64,000 nucleotides of DNA from Marinilabilia salmonicolor (GTDB lineage: Bacteria > Bacteroidota > Bacteroidia > Bacteroidales > Marinilabiliaceae): NCBI RefSeq assembly GCF_003003035.1, contig NZ_PVTS01000003.1, positions 62,001 through 126,000 of the forward strand. Direction: 5' to 3'. The notes under the pieces are model-generated. The model was not told the origin of the DNA. It did no database searches and saw only the letters and a program-made list of their open reading frames with translations. A program made the translations under genes and the position numbers. Positions 46,073-55,355 of the stretch are shown piece after piece; position 1 is the first letter of the stretch, and the number at the start of each line of letters is the position of its first letter.

Positions 46073-46142
46073 AAAATTTATTTGTCAAGGTCAGATGGAA
46101 CCCGTCCCGGGCAATCGGGACTCGTTTCATCTGCAATAAATA

Positions 46143-46172
46143 AAAAAGGTACACCCAAAGATGTACCTTTTT
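46143..46172 (-). terminator. Intrinsic terminator between hppA and the dehydratase gene
   Basis: AAAAAGGTACA and TGTACCTTTTT form a perfect 11-base stem with an 8-base loop; T runs on both strands. Confidence 0.85.
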
Positions 46173-46227
46173 ATTGAAATCAGGAATAGCATTTGTCACA
46201 TTCCCTTTATCTACCTTATAAAGGTTG

Positions 46228-46313
46228 GCCCCCATTCGGGGAACTGTTTCATATTAAGCTTAACCCCCCGGTTTGGCACCCGGGGTTACTCAAATTTGCC
46301 CCCTGCGGGGACA
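46228..46313. repeat. Hairpin cluster (REP-like, family 3) downstream of hppA
   Basis: Three C/G-rich hairpins in a row: GCCCCCATTCGGGG, TAACCCC...GGGGTTA (46261-46288) and CCCCCTGCGGGG (46298-46310). It is unlike the RAYT-linked element in sequence. The rest of the 339-base hppA-dehydratase gap holds the terminator at 46143 and nothing else recognisable. Confidence 0.55.
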
Positions 46314-46411
46314 GGCCGATTGTGCTATTCTCAATATGCCCAAAGATTTTATTGAGGTAGTCATTCGCGATGACAGATACTCCTGATGATGAAGGATTGT
46401 TAATCCAACAA

Positions 46412-48706
46412 TTAAAAGATAGAATATGCCACGGTAAGTCCGGCCATTACCACAGAGACCATCGTCATCAGTTTGATCAGAATATTCAGCGACGGTCCGG
46501 AAGTATCCTTAAAGGGGTCACCAACAGTATCTCCCACAACACCTGCGTGGTGGGCTTCACTATTTTTACCTCCAAAGTTCCCTTTCTCAATATATTTCTT
46601 AGCATTATCCCAGGCACCACCCGCATTGTTGAGCATCACAGCAAGGGTAAAACCGGCTGTCAGACCTCCGGCAAGCAAACCGACCACACCGGGAACACCA
46701 AATATAATTCCGACAACCACAGGAACTACGATGGCTAACAAGGAAGGCAAAATCATCTCACGTTGAGCACCTTTAGTGGAAATCTCCACACAACGGGCAT
46801 AATCAGGTTTACTCTTGCGCTCCATGATACCGGGAATTTCTTTGAACTGGCGACGAACCTCATCCACCATTTTACCGGCGGCACGTCCTACAGCTTTCAT
46901 GGTCATTGAACTAAACACAAAAGCCATCATGGCCCCAATGAAAAGTCCTGCCAAAACCATCGGATTGAAAAGAGACAAGTCGTAGGCGGATGAAAAGTCA
47001 CGAATTCCCGCGGCTGAAATCTCCACCGCTTTTTGACCCTTTTCCACAACCGGTTCCGGATTATCTTTCAGATAGAAAATATAATCGCCCACCTGCTGAA
47101 TGCCTTCGGCAGAAGCTTTGGCCAATTTACCGAGCCACAAACGCACCTCTTCGATATAAGCTGCCAATAAAGCCATGGCAGTCAGTGCTGCAGAACCAAT
47201 GGCGAAACCTTTTCCGGTAGCAGCAGTGGTGTTTCCAAGCATATCCAGTGCATCGGTACGCTCACGTACTTCAGGAGGAAGTTCTGACATCTCTGCATTT
47301 CCTCCGGCATTATCGGCAATAGGCCCGAAAGCATCAGTAGCAAGCGTAATACCTAATGTGGAAAGCATTCCCACGGCAGCAAAACCAATTCCGTAAACAC
47401 CCATGGCAAAGTTTTCAAATCCACCGGCAAATGCAAATGAACCAACAATACCCAGTACAATCGTTACCACAGGAACCCAGGTGGAAAACATTCCCACGGC
47501 AATACCTTCGATGATGGTCGTAGCAGGTCCTTGTAATCCCTGACGGGCAATACCTTTGGTTGGAGCATATTCATCAGAAGTAAAATATTCCGTACCCTGT
47601 CCGATAATCACACCGGCAAGCAAACCAACCACTACAGAGCCAAAGATTCCCCAGGTAATCCAGTCAAGATAAACCAGAACTGCAAGAGCAACCAGGATCA
47701 TAAAGGAACTACCTCCGGTTCCCAGCAACAACGAAGTAAGCAGATTTTTCTGGGTAGCCGACTCTTTTGTGCGCACGAGAAAAATTCCGCCAATGGAGAG
47801 AAGAATCCCCACAGCAGCTACCACCATTGGAGCCATCACCACCTGCATTTGTTCTGTGCCGGTAAGGGCAGGAAGAGCTGCACCCAAGGCGGCCGTAGCA
47901 AGAATAGAACCGCAATAAGATTCATAAAGGTCGGCGCCCATTCCGGCCACATCACCCACGTTGTCACCAACATTGTCGGCAATGGTTGCAGGGTTACGCG
48001 GATCATCTTCCGGAATACCTGCTTCCACTTTTCCTACCAGGTCGGCGCCCACATCGGCGGCTTTGGTAAAGATACCACCTCCCACACGGGCAAAAAGAGC
48101 CTGAGTTGACGCACCCATGCCAAAGGTCAGCATGGTAACAGTAATCTCAATCATTTTTTCTTTCTCGGTGAGACCTTCATGAACAAATGTCAGACCGGCC
48201 CACTCAAGACCATTGACCATATTTTCAGGTGTAAAAACGATCTCATTCAGGAACCAAAACCACAGAGCGATGTCGAGCAATCCAAAGCCAACCACAACGA
48301 GGCCCATTACAGCACCACTACGAAATGCAATTTTAAGCCCCTGGTTCAACGATTTGGAAGCCCCTTCGGCAGTACGGCCGGAAGCGAAAGTGGCAGTTTT
48401 CATTCCCAGATAACCACAAAGGCCCGAGAAAAAACCACCCGTAAGAAAAGCGATGGGCACAAAGGGATTCTGCACTTTCATAAAAGCCAGAACACCCAAT
48501 AAAATTACCAATACCACAAAAACCAGGGCAACTACCCTGTATTGACTTCGGAGATAAGCATTTGCCCCTTCACGAACGTGACGGGCAATCTCTTTCATGG
48601 TATCGTTACCTTCGGAGTTTTTCATCATCTGCTTGAAGAAAAACCAGGCAAAGAACAGCGCTATTAAAGAAGCGACAGGAACAAGCCAAAATACTGGATT
48701 CAACAT
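46412..48706 (-). CDS. hppA: Membrane-bound ion-translocating pyrophosphatase
   Basis: A 764-residue protein with about 16 membrane helices. It couples pyrophosphate hydrolysis to Na+ and/or H+ export. The substrate-binding acidic block [19 protein letters not shown] near residue 235 and the C-terminal [18 protein letters not shown] are family signatures. [11 protein letters not shown] near residue 497 has Ala and Gly at the two positions where K+-independent members have Lys and Thr, so it is predicted K+-dependent, a group that mainly pumps Na+. The gene is transcribed alone. With the soluble enzyme at 4.4 kb, this provides energy recovery from pyrophosphate. Confidence 0.94.
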   Translation of the reverse strand: MLNPVFWLVPVASLIALFFAWFFFKQMMKNSEGNDTMKEIARHVREGANAYLRSQYRVVALVFVVLVILLGVLAFMKVQNPFVPIAFLTGGFFSGLCGYLGMKTATFASGRTAEGASKSLNQGLKIAFRSGAVMGLVVVGFGLLDIALWFWFLNEIVFTPENMVNGLEWAGLTFVHEGLTEKEKMIEITVTMLTFGMGASTQALFARVGGGIFTKAADVGADLVGKVEAGIPEDDPRNPATIADNVGDNVGDVAGMGADLYESYCGSILATAALGAALPALTGTEQMQVVMAPMVVAAVGILLSIGGIFLVRTKESATQKNLLTSLLLGTGGSSFMILVALAVLVYLDWITWGIFGSVVVGLLAGVIIGQGTEYFTSDEYAPTKGIARQGLQGPATTIIEGIAVGMFSTWVPVVTIVLGIVGSFAFAGGFENFAMGVYGIGFAAVGMLSTLGITLATDAFGPIADNAGGNAEMSELPPEVRERTDALDMLGNTTAATGKGFAIGSAALTAMALLAAYIEEVRLWLGKLAKASAEGIQQVGDYIFYLKDNPEPVVEKGQKAVEISAAGIRDFSSAYDLSLFNPMVLAGLFIGAMMAFVFSSMTMKAVGRAAGKMVDEVRRQFKEIPGIMERKSKPDYARCVEISTKGAQREMILPSLLAIVVPVVVGIIFGVPGVVGLLAGGLTAGFTLAVMLNNAGGAWDNAKKYIEKGNFGGKNSEAHHAGVVGDTVGDPFKDTSGPSLNILIKLMTMVSVVMAGLTVAYSIF

Positions 48707-49003
48707 AGTTCAAAGATTTATGGTTATTATTAATACTGATTCTGATGGTTTATTTTTGAGATTCTCAAAGTCTGTCACTCAAAATATACCGGGCATAATG
48801 CTTCACAATAAAGCTCCTGCACCTCCAACCTGCTTTGTATCAACCACTACATCTAATGTCCGGAATCCGGCCCTGATGACCAGTCCTGAATTTGGCTTAA
48901 GTCAGAAAAAATCAGGATTTTCTTTTCGAGCCAAAACAGTCACAAGATAAAAATTTTATTGACGCGTTATTTATGAGGGGCTGTTAAATTTTGGGGGAAT
49001 TTT

Positions 49004-52000
49004 TCACCACCCCGGAAATACATTAAACCCAAACTGCCCGTTGTAAAAGCGATTCTGATGGAATGGGAAAGCCAGATAAGGCTCCACAACAATAAAACCG
49101 AAAAAGTTCAATCTCAACGACATGCCGGTACTGAATACGGGTATTCTTTGATCATCAGAGGTTGTGGTAAGGGCAGCTACAGGGGTGCTATCTGTATCCC
49201 AGGCAATGCCGGCATCAACAAAAAGGGCCAGTTCCGAAAAAAAAGTGGACGAACGAAACCATGCAAAGTCAAACGGCCCGGAAAAAGGCATTCGCCATTC
49301 CAGATTTGTAATGAGCAAATTGTTACCGATTAAGTGCTTTATACCGATCCCCCGGGTATTCCGGGTACTGTCCATGTAAAACTCCCCGGTATCGTAGCCC
49401 CTGACCAACCAGGGATATCCTACAAATAAACGCGTCATCCGGTTGGTATTGCGATCGGCTCCATGGCGTCCATAATAATAGAGCCGGTAAGCAAAACTGA
49501 AAGGACGCACAAATTTATACTTCCGAAAATCCATCAGAAAAGCATGAGCATTCACGCCGTTAAAATATTTCTCGGCCTGGATACGTGTTCTTGTGCCATC
49601 AACAGGGGAGGCAATCCCCGATTTTGAATTGTCAAAAACATAGGCCACATCCACATCCCCGACCCAAAAACCGTCGGGAGCATCAATTCTACGCCCCGTT
49701 TCATTGTAAGTGGGATAATAGGAACGGATGTCTTCAATTTTCTCGTATCGGTAGCTGTACCGGGCCATCGATAATCCGGATTCAACCCGGGCACTTCGAC
49801 TCAGGGGAAGAAAAGAAAACACAGCTGCTTTATCTTGAAAAATCCGTCGGCTGAAATAGACCAACTCTTCCTGATCTCCTTCTCCCTCGTAGGAGTAATA
49901 GCCCATCCGATAAGGGATATGAGAAAGGCTCACTCCCGTTTTGATGCGATGCTTCTGATGCAACAGTGCCACCTGCCCCCCGAAATCATAAATCTCTCCG
50001 TTGATACTGATGCCTCCGTAAAGGAGATTGTTCCCCAAAACATCGCTAAACAGCGCCTCAATACTGCCCGCCATGCCAGTACCAAAACGACCGGTCATAA
50101 CTCCTGCGGCCATATTTCCCACATAATCGAGCTGCCACCTGTTTTGGGGCTCCGAACTGGTCATTCCGATTTCTTCCGTCGGATTAAGCACTCCCCGGTA
50201 AGTCAGATTCTGATCAACCCGTGAAAAATGCTCGGAGTAGAGTGCAAGCCGTGCAGACCTGTAATCAAAAGGTTGAGGATCGATAATTTTGGCCTGACTC
50301 AACAACCCCCTGACAGGCGCTTTAATGATCTGAAACTCCCCCGATTTCAACATGGAATAGAAAATTGTATCCCCGGCCACACTGAGTGCGGGTGACATTT
50401 CTGTAATTCCCATAATGCCGGTGGCATAGCTGGTAGTCCGTTTTATTTTGCCCGATGAAATGTCCAAAACATACAAATCGCGCCTTCCGTTTACATTTGA
50501 TAAAAACAACACCTCCCGTTTATTAAGGGGCATCGGATTCAGGTTCTTTGCCCCCGGAAAAGTCGCCAGAACATCAGTTTCACCGGAAGAAAAATTGAAA
50601 CGGGCAAGATTGAAATTACCCGGAAAGAAAAATGATTGTCCGGGGGCCGGTTCATCCGTTATAAACCACAGCCACTGCCCTTCGGGAGACCAGCCCGGCT
50701 GCATGGCAGAATAAGAAGATCGGGTAAGAAACTTAAAGGAGTTATCAACAAAACTAAAATAACAAAGATTGCTGATCCCCATACGCATGGCACTGAAGGC
50801 AATGCCCTCCCCATTGGGGGACCAAACCGGGGACGAGACAGCATCAACCCCGGGCTGAAAAATGGTTCTCTCCGTCTGTCCTTTCTTTACATCATAAATC
50901 ATAATCACCGACTTCCCTTTCTGATAGGCAACAAATGCGAAGTACCGATTATCGGGCGACCAGGAACCGGCTGTTTCGGTATATTCCAGAGCATCAATGT
51001 CTGCATTACGCGAGCTGGTATATATTTTGGAAATAATCTCCCCTGACCCGGCATCTGCCAGGAATAAATCGAGCGAATAGATATCTCTTTCGGAAAGAAA
51101 AACGATATACCTGCCATCAGGGCTAACAGCAGGAGAAAGATTATATTTTCCGGAATTTTCAGAAAAGAACAAACGCTTCCCCAGCATGGTCCAGGTACTA
51201 TCCTCAGGAGTAACCAGCTGAGCGGCTAAAGCACTACGCCAGGCCAATGAAAGTGAATCAACCGTAATCCCCAGTTGTTCCTCAATTGCACTCTGGTACC
51301 CCTGCATTGCTGAGGCCACAAACAACCGACGAATATATTGCTCCCCGTATTGCGAGGCGATGTAAGACCAAAAAGCCTGTCCAAAACGATAAGGAGAATA
51401 CCGGGAGTAATTACCAAGCTCATCCAGTGTGGGAAAATCATTACTCAACAAAGCGTCTCGCATCCATACAGCAGTGTAGGCGTCACTATTACCAACCGAA
51501 AGATATTCTGCCATCCCCTCAATCATCCAAAGCGGAACCCTTGAGATCGCCCCAAGATTCAAGTTGCTGCTCTCCTCAATAATATGATATTGAAACGCAT
51601 GAACCAACTCATGCCCCAACACATGCGAGGTCTGATAGTCAGAAAAAGAGAAAGGCATCACCACCCGGCGCTTCAAACCTTCGGTAACACCACCGGTTCC
51701 TACACCAATATCGCCCATGATGGCATTGGTTTGTTGAAAATCGGCATGATTCCGGTACATCAGGACGGGACTTCTTTCCTCGAACGTATCTGCAAGGATT
51801 TGACGGTGATAATGATACCATTGTTCGGCAAGCCCCCCTAAAAAAACAACGCGCGAAGAGTCGGAGAGGTAATGATAAATATCAAAATGATCGGTCTGCG
51901 ACAGATGAAAATCAAACGAGCGGTAGGAAGGTTTGTTTTTGCCAAAATACTGGGCCATTCCCGTGATACCCGGCAAACACAGCAGCAATATCCATAATAT

Positions 52001-52021
52001 GACTACAGAAATTTTTGGCAT
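49004..52021 (-). CDS. Exported zinc metallopeptidase / PD40 propeller / outer-membrane barrel protein
   Basis: A 1005-residue protein joining three modules. After a signal peptide (residues 1-23), residues 40-280 hold a gluzincin-type peptidase with HELVH at 137-141 and a downstream WMIEGMAEYLS block (near 165-175) supplying the third zinc ligand, as in peptidase MA-like enzymes. Residues about 290-570 contain several WD40-like PD40 (TolB-type) repeats such as LSPAVSPDGRYIVFLS and PVWSPNGEGIAFS. The last ~370 residues look like a BamA/TamA-type beta-barrel with FFSELALFVDAGIAWD near the end. It is transcribed alone. The whole would be an outer-membrane anchored protease with a propeller; the substrate is unknown. 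Confidence 0.8.
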   Translation of the reverse strand: MPKISVVILWILLLCLPGITGMAQYFGKNKPSYRSFDFHLSQTDHFDIYHYLSDSSRVVFLGGLAEQWYHYHRQILADTFEERSPVLMYRNHADFQQTNAIMGDIGVGTGGVTEGLKRRVVMPFSFSDYQTSHVLGHELVHAFQYHIIEESSNLNLGAISRVPLWMIEGMAEYLSVGNSDAYTAVWMRDALLSNDFPTLDELGNYSRYSPYRFGQAFWSYIASQYGEQYIRRLFVASAMQGYQSAIEEQLGITVDSLSLAWRSALAAQLVTPEDSTWTMLGKRLFFSENSGKYNLSPAVSPDGRYIVFLSERDIYSLDLFLADAGSGEIISKIYTSSRNADIDALEYTETAGSWSPDNRYFAFVAYQKGKSVIMIYDVKKGQTERTIFQPGVDAVSSPVWSPNGEGIAFSAMRMGISNLCYFSFVDNSFKFLTRSSYSAMQPGWSPEGQWLWFITDEPAPGQSFFFPGNFNLARFNFSSGETDVLATFPGAKNLNPMPLNKREVLFLSNVNGRRDLYVLDISSGKIKRTTSYATGIMGITEMSPALSVAGDTIFYSMLKSGEFQIIKAPVRGLLSQAKIIDPQPFDYRSARLALYSEHFSRVDQNLTYRGVLNPTEEIGMTSSEPQNRWQLDYVGNMAAGVMTGRFGTGMAGSIEALFSDVLGNNLLYGGISINGEIYDFGGQVALLHQKHRIKTGVSLSHIPYRMGYYSYEGEGDQEELVYFSRRIFQDKAAVFSFLPLSRSARVESGLSMARYSYRYEKIEDIRSYYPTYNETGRRIDAPDGFWVGDVDVAYVFDNSKSGIASPVDGTRTRIQAEKYFNGVNAHAFLMDFRKYKFVRPFSFAYRLYYYGRHGADRNTNRMTRLFVGYPWLVRGYDTGEFYMDSTRNTRGIGIKHLIGNNLLITNLEWRMPFSGPFDFAWFRSSTFFSELALFVDAGIAWDTDSTPVAALTTTSDDQRIPVFSTGMSLRLNFFGFIVVEPYLAFPFHQNRFYNGQFGFNVFPGW

Positions 52022-52122
52022 TTTGAATCGTTTACAAAATTAAAGTTACGAAGAAACAGGGGTTTTGGTTTTACCTGCCTTATTATATTAGTAACAATAG
52101 AATCAGACTCTCTCTTTTTTTA

Positions 52123-52368
52123 ATTGCTTTCGCCCCTTCAGGCCCCCGGATTAACCGCCACTATGGGGCATAGGGCGTTACACCATGCTGGTACTTGCGG
52201 TCCTTCTGGGCGGATACCATGCCCCGTAACAAAACTATTTTTATTCGTGGGGTCAGAATTATCAGGTAAAAAATTGCATTTCCATGGTGGCAATGAACCT
52301 TTTGAGGAATTAAAAATATGTCCATTCTGAAACCATGTTTCAACAGGCCAACGGCCTGGGAGCAATAG
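52123..52368 (+). repeat. RAYT-linked hairpin element, copy F (right end lost)
   Basis: Left terminus GCTTTCGCCCCTTCAGG, the hairpins, AT-rich core and GGCCAACGGCC hairpin are present, in the same orientation as the other copies. After AGCAATAG the right-terminal part is missing and the periodic array at 52388 follows. Confidence 0.85.
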
Positions 52369-52387
52369 TTTTAAGAGAGCAAACGCA

Positions 52388-52589
52388 AATGCTACGGGAG
52401 TATCAGAAAACGTCCGGGGAAGCGGAAAAATCTTGTGGGGAAGCCCAATCTTTCCCGGGAGCGTGAAAAAACAACCCGGGACGTCTCCATTTTTAACGGG
52501 GACTGGCCATAATGTCCCGGGACGGTCGCAAAAATCCCCGGGGACGGGAGAAATATTGCCGGGAGGGATGAAAAGGTTCCGGAAAAAAA
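52388..52589. repeat. Degenerate ~20-bp tandem array, CCCGGGA core, ten units
   Basis: Ten cores of the type (C/T)CCGGGA, each preceded by an A-rich spacer, end at 52399, 52420, 52441, 52460, 52481, 52502, 52522, 52544, 52564 and 52583. The steps are 21, 21, 19, 21, 21, 20, 22, 20 and 19 bases, close to two DNA turns. The spacers differ from unit to unit. Cores such as TCCCGGGA are themselves palindromic. No CRISPR-like direct repeat and no reading frame accounts for it. Confidence 0.75.
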
Positions 52590-52617
52590 CCGGTTGCCAA
52601 AATTAAGGTAACCGGTC
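52583..52617 (-). terminator. Intrinsic terminator of the 49-residue gene
   Basis: ACCGGTTGCC and GGTAACCGGT pair over 10 bases (one G-T), followed on the minus strand by seven T. It lies 25 bases beyond the stop of the small gene and at the edge of the array. Confidence 0.85.
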
Positions 52618-52641
52618 CTGATAAGAGTTTACATATCCCTG

Positions 52642-52791
52642 TTAATTTTGATGATATTTACTTATGTACCCCCGATAACGGTCTTCGGCTTCCTGTACCG
52701 ATACATGAACGGGCATGTTGGGAATTTTTACATCCTCGGGGCGCAAAGCTGTGATGGGTTCCTGTAGTGTTTCAAAATTTTCTTTTGACAT
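52642..52791 (-). CDS. 49-residue hypothetical protein
   Basis: An ATG-initiated frame of 49 codons with protein-like composition: it opens MSKENFETLQEPITALRPED and continues VKIPNMPVHVSVQEAEDRYR, acidic in the middle and basic and aromatic at the end (GYISKYHQN). It is followed after 25 bases by a strong terminator on the same strand, which supports a real transcript. No cysteines, signal peptide or membrane helix. I do not recognise the family; it may be complete or the N-terminal remnant of a longer protein. It sits between the BCCT gene (same strand, 334 bases upstream) and the CCCGGGA array. Confidence 0.6.
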   Translation of the reverse strand: MSKENFETLQEPITALRPEDVKIPNMPVHVSVQEAEDRYRGYISKYHQN

Positions 52792-53125
52792 AAACTAAAG
52801 TTTTGGTGGTTAAGGATAATAATTGCTATGGTTATCATCCATTAAATTAAATAATTGACACTACTTCACAGTATTTGGTTTTAAATCACAAATAGTCAGG
52901 GTTTTCTAACTCCCGTCAGGGTGAATGAAAATTGGGGGTTAGTGAAGAGTCGGAAAAAAGCAAACACTGTGGATTGAGAAATCCATACAGAAAGGGAGTT
53001 TGATTCACCCAAGACATTATCTTCAGCCCGGCATATAAATACAATGCTGCCAAAAAAAAGGCCGCCTGGAGATTCACTCCAACCGGCCTTATAATGTATT
53101 AATAATGTTGATATAATTTAATTGC
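52792..53125. repeat. Intergenic region with BCCT-flanking hairpin (left copy)
   Basis: Contains an imperfect hairpin CTGTGGATT-GAGA-AATCCATACAG (52967-52990) that resembles the one at 55230-55255 on the other side of the BCCT gene, plus the BCCT terminator at 53058. No gene is seen. Confidence 0.45.
53058..53091 (-). terminator. Terminator of the BCCT transporter gene
   Basis: AAGGCCG and CGGCCTT pair around an internal CTGGAG...CTCCA helix; the minus strand then has eight T. It lies 35 bases after the stop. Confidence 0.88.
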
Positions 53126-54637
53126 TCAGTTCTTTAACTGCTCATCATGTTTTAAACTTTTTATTAACGAAAAACTCACCAGCACCAAAATAACAGCAAA
53201 AGGAAAGCCCGTTGAAATAGAGGCCGATTGAAGAGCTGTTAGGCCGCCCCCTACTAATAATGCGATGGCAATAGCGCCTTCCATAAAGGCCCAAAACACT
53301 TTTTGTCCTTTGGGGGCGTTCAATTTTCCGCCTGCGGTCATCATATCTACCACCAAAGAACCACTGTCGGATGAGGTAATGAAAAAAGTACCTACCAAAA
53401 CAATGGATATAAATGCGGTGATTTCATAAAAAGGCAGGGTTTCAAGCATCTTGAAGAGCCCCACTGAGCTGTCCTGTGCCACGATGGAGGCAATATCCAG
53501 ACTGCCATCTAATTGCAGATTCAGAGCAGTTCCTCCCAATACCGACATCCATAAAAAGGAAAAAACAGAAGGAATGACCAGTCCAAAAACCCCAATTTCC
53601 CGGATGGTTCTTCCTTTGGATATTCTGGCAACAAAAGTTCCCACAAAAGGCGACCATGAAATCCACCATACCCAGTAGAACATCGACCAGCCTTTAAACC
53701 AGTCGCCGGGAGAACCATATTGATTTCGGAACAAGCTCAATTCGACCAACCCTGAAAGGTAAGTTCCTAAGCTCTCCACAAAACCATCGATCAAGCGCAG
53801 AGAACTTCCCAGAATAAGCACAAATGCAAAAACAACGAGTGCTATGATGATATTGGCATTGCTTAAATATTTGAGTCCTTTGTTTAGTCCTGTTACCACC
53901 GAGATGGTAGCAATTAATGTTATTCCTATAATCGAAGTGACTTGCAAACTGGTGGAGTTTTCCAAACCAAAATATTCAGATAAACCTGTACTGAACTGCA
54001 ATGCCCCAAAACCAAGTGAAGTGGCCAGTCCAAACAGCGTTGCCAGAACTGCCACAATATCAATGAGATGGCCGGGCCATCCATTCAGACGGTTACCAAA
54101 TAACGGAACCAAAGTAGATTTCAGGGATAATGCTGCATTCTTGTTAAAGGTAAAATAAGCCAGTGCAATCCCGAGCAACATATAAATTCCCCAAACATGG
54201 AACCCATAATGAAAATAGGTGTTGCGAATGGCCAGGCGGGCTTTTTCAACATCTGAGGCCCCTTCGATAATGGGATTATTAAAATGCAGCATAGGCTCTG
54301 CTACACTAAAATAGACCAGGCCAATACCCATTCCGGCTGAAAACAACATCGCGACCCAGGAAAACTTACTGAAGCTGGGTTTGGCGTCTTTCCCGCCTAT
54401 TCGAATATTTCCAAACTTACTGAATGCCAGATATAACACAAAAATCAAAAAGTAATTAATGCACAGGGTAATAAACCAACCAAAATTACTCGACATATAA
54501 TACTGAAAACCGGAAAAACCAGCCTCGGCATCTTCGCTGAAAAGGATAGTTAAACTGACAAATAAAAAGGTAATTATAGCTGCCGGGATGAACACCGGTT
54601 TTGAAATATCAAAATACTTGTTTTTGAAATTCTTCAT
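53126..54637 (-). CDS. BCCT family betaine/carnitine/choline transporter
   Basis: A 503-residue protein with 12 membrane helices. The family signature GMGIGLVYFSVAEPMLHF lies near residue 100 and the aromatic substrate box FYWVWWISWSPFVGTFVAR near residue 315. It is a secondary transporter, usually Na+-coupled in betaine uptake, for quaternary ammonium osmolytes. It lacks the long C-terminal regulatory tail of BetP. The gene is isolated, with a strong terminator and flanked by related hairpins. Substrate (glycine betaine, carnitine or choline) cannot be fixed from sequence. Confidence 0.92.
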   Translation of the reverse strand: MKNFKNKYFDISKPVFIPAAIITFLFVSLTILFSEDAEAGFSGFQYYMSSNFGWFITLCINYFLIFVLYLAFSKFGNIRIGGKDAKPSFSKFSWVAMLFSAGMGIGLVYFSVAEPMLHFNNPIIEGASDVEKARLAIRNTYFHYGFHVWGIYMLLGIALAYFTFNKNAALSLKSTLVPLFGNRLNGWPGHLIDIVAVLATLFGLATSLGFGALQFSTGLSEYFGLENSTSLQVTSIIGITLIATISVVTGLNKGLKYLSNANIIIALVVFAFVLILGSSLRLIDGFVESLGTYLSGLVELSLFRNQYGSPGDWFKGWSMFYWVWWISWSPFVGTFVARISKGRTIREIGVFGLVIPSVFSFLWMSVLGGTALNLQLDGSLDIASIVAQDSSVGLFKMLETLPFYEITAFISIVLVGTFFITSSDSGSLVVDMMTAGGKLNAPKGQKVFWAFMEGAIAIALLVGGGLTALQSASISTGFPFAVILVLVSFSLIKSLKHDEQLKN

Positions 54638-55355
54638 AACGATTGTTTAAGAGATTTGAGAGTTACCAAATTATGGTTTGGAGATTCTTTCTGTATCTGA
54701 AACCATCTTTGGGTGGTATGCTCCAAAATAGAAGTGCGTGCCTGATAAGTTTTTGTCCTCAATTAGCACTGAAATTGCAAAATAAGAAATATTGAAAGTT
54801 ACATTGATAGGATTATCGCTATGGCGGTACCTCCAATTCACTACTTTCCACACCGTTTGTGATAATTTCATTTACTATGCCGGGTTGAAGATTGGTCCAT
54901 TCGGCAGTTTGATTCATAAATCTCTTGTAAAAAGTGATGTTTAAAAATTTTAAGGGTGCGAAATAACAAAATACATTAAGATTTTTGTATCAATACTTTG
55001 TTAAACTTTTGAAAACAGATGATTGATAATCCATTGAGATCTATCCAAAAAACAACTTAAATCACTGATAATAAAAGGTTCCAAGGCGAGAATTTGCGTT
55101 TGGCTTTTTTTAACAGTCCAGAAAAGGCTCCGGTGAGGCTTATAGATACTACCCCGCGTGGTTAATATTGGATTACTCATCTATAAAATTTTGGTCGATT
55201 TAGCGGGTTACAAACCCGTGAAAAACAAGCCGTGTGGATTCGGAAATCCACACGGACGGGGCTTAACACAAAAAAAACCGTGACCCTAAAGACCCACGGT
55301 TTATATATCATAATAAAAACTCTGCATCATCGCATCTCAGCGATTACAAAATCTT
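54638..55355. repeat. BCCT-pheS intergenic region with BCCT-flanking hairpins (right copy)
   Basis: A 718-base gap. It contains CGGGTT-ACA-AACCCG (55204-55218), CCGTGTGGATT-CGGA-AATCCACACGG (55230-55255) and the pheS terminator at 55276. A 66-codon frame at 54671-54871 is not supported as a gene. The remainder is AT-rich without recognisable content. Confidence 0.5.
55276..55301 (-). terminator. Terminator of pheS
   Basis: AACCGTG and CACGGTT enclose a 12-base loop and are followed on the minus strand by seven T. Confidence 0.8.

Noticed and set aside
52138-52365. 75-codon frame inside hairpin element copy F
   Set aside because: It is made entirely of repeat sequence; the other copies do not keep it open.
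52388-52589. CRISPR array
   Set aside because: Period is about 20 bases with degenerate cores; there are no identical repeats with unique ~30-base spacers and no cas genes in the window.
54671-54871. 66-codon frame upstream of the BCCT gene
   Set aside because: ATG start but no ribosome-binding site, no recognisable family and AT-rich intergenic composition; not enough to call a gene.
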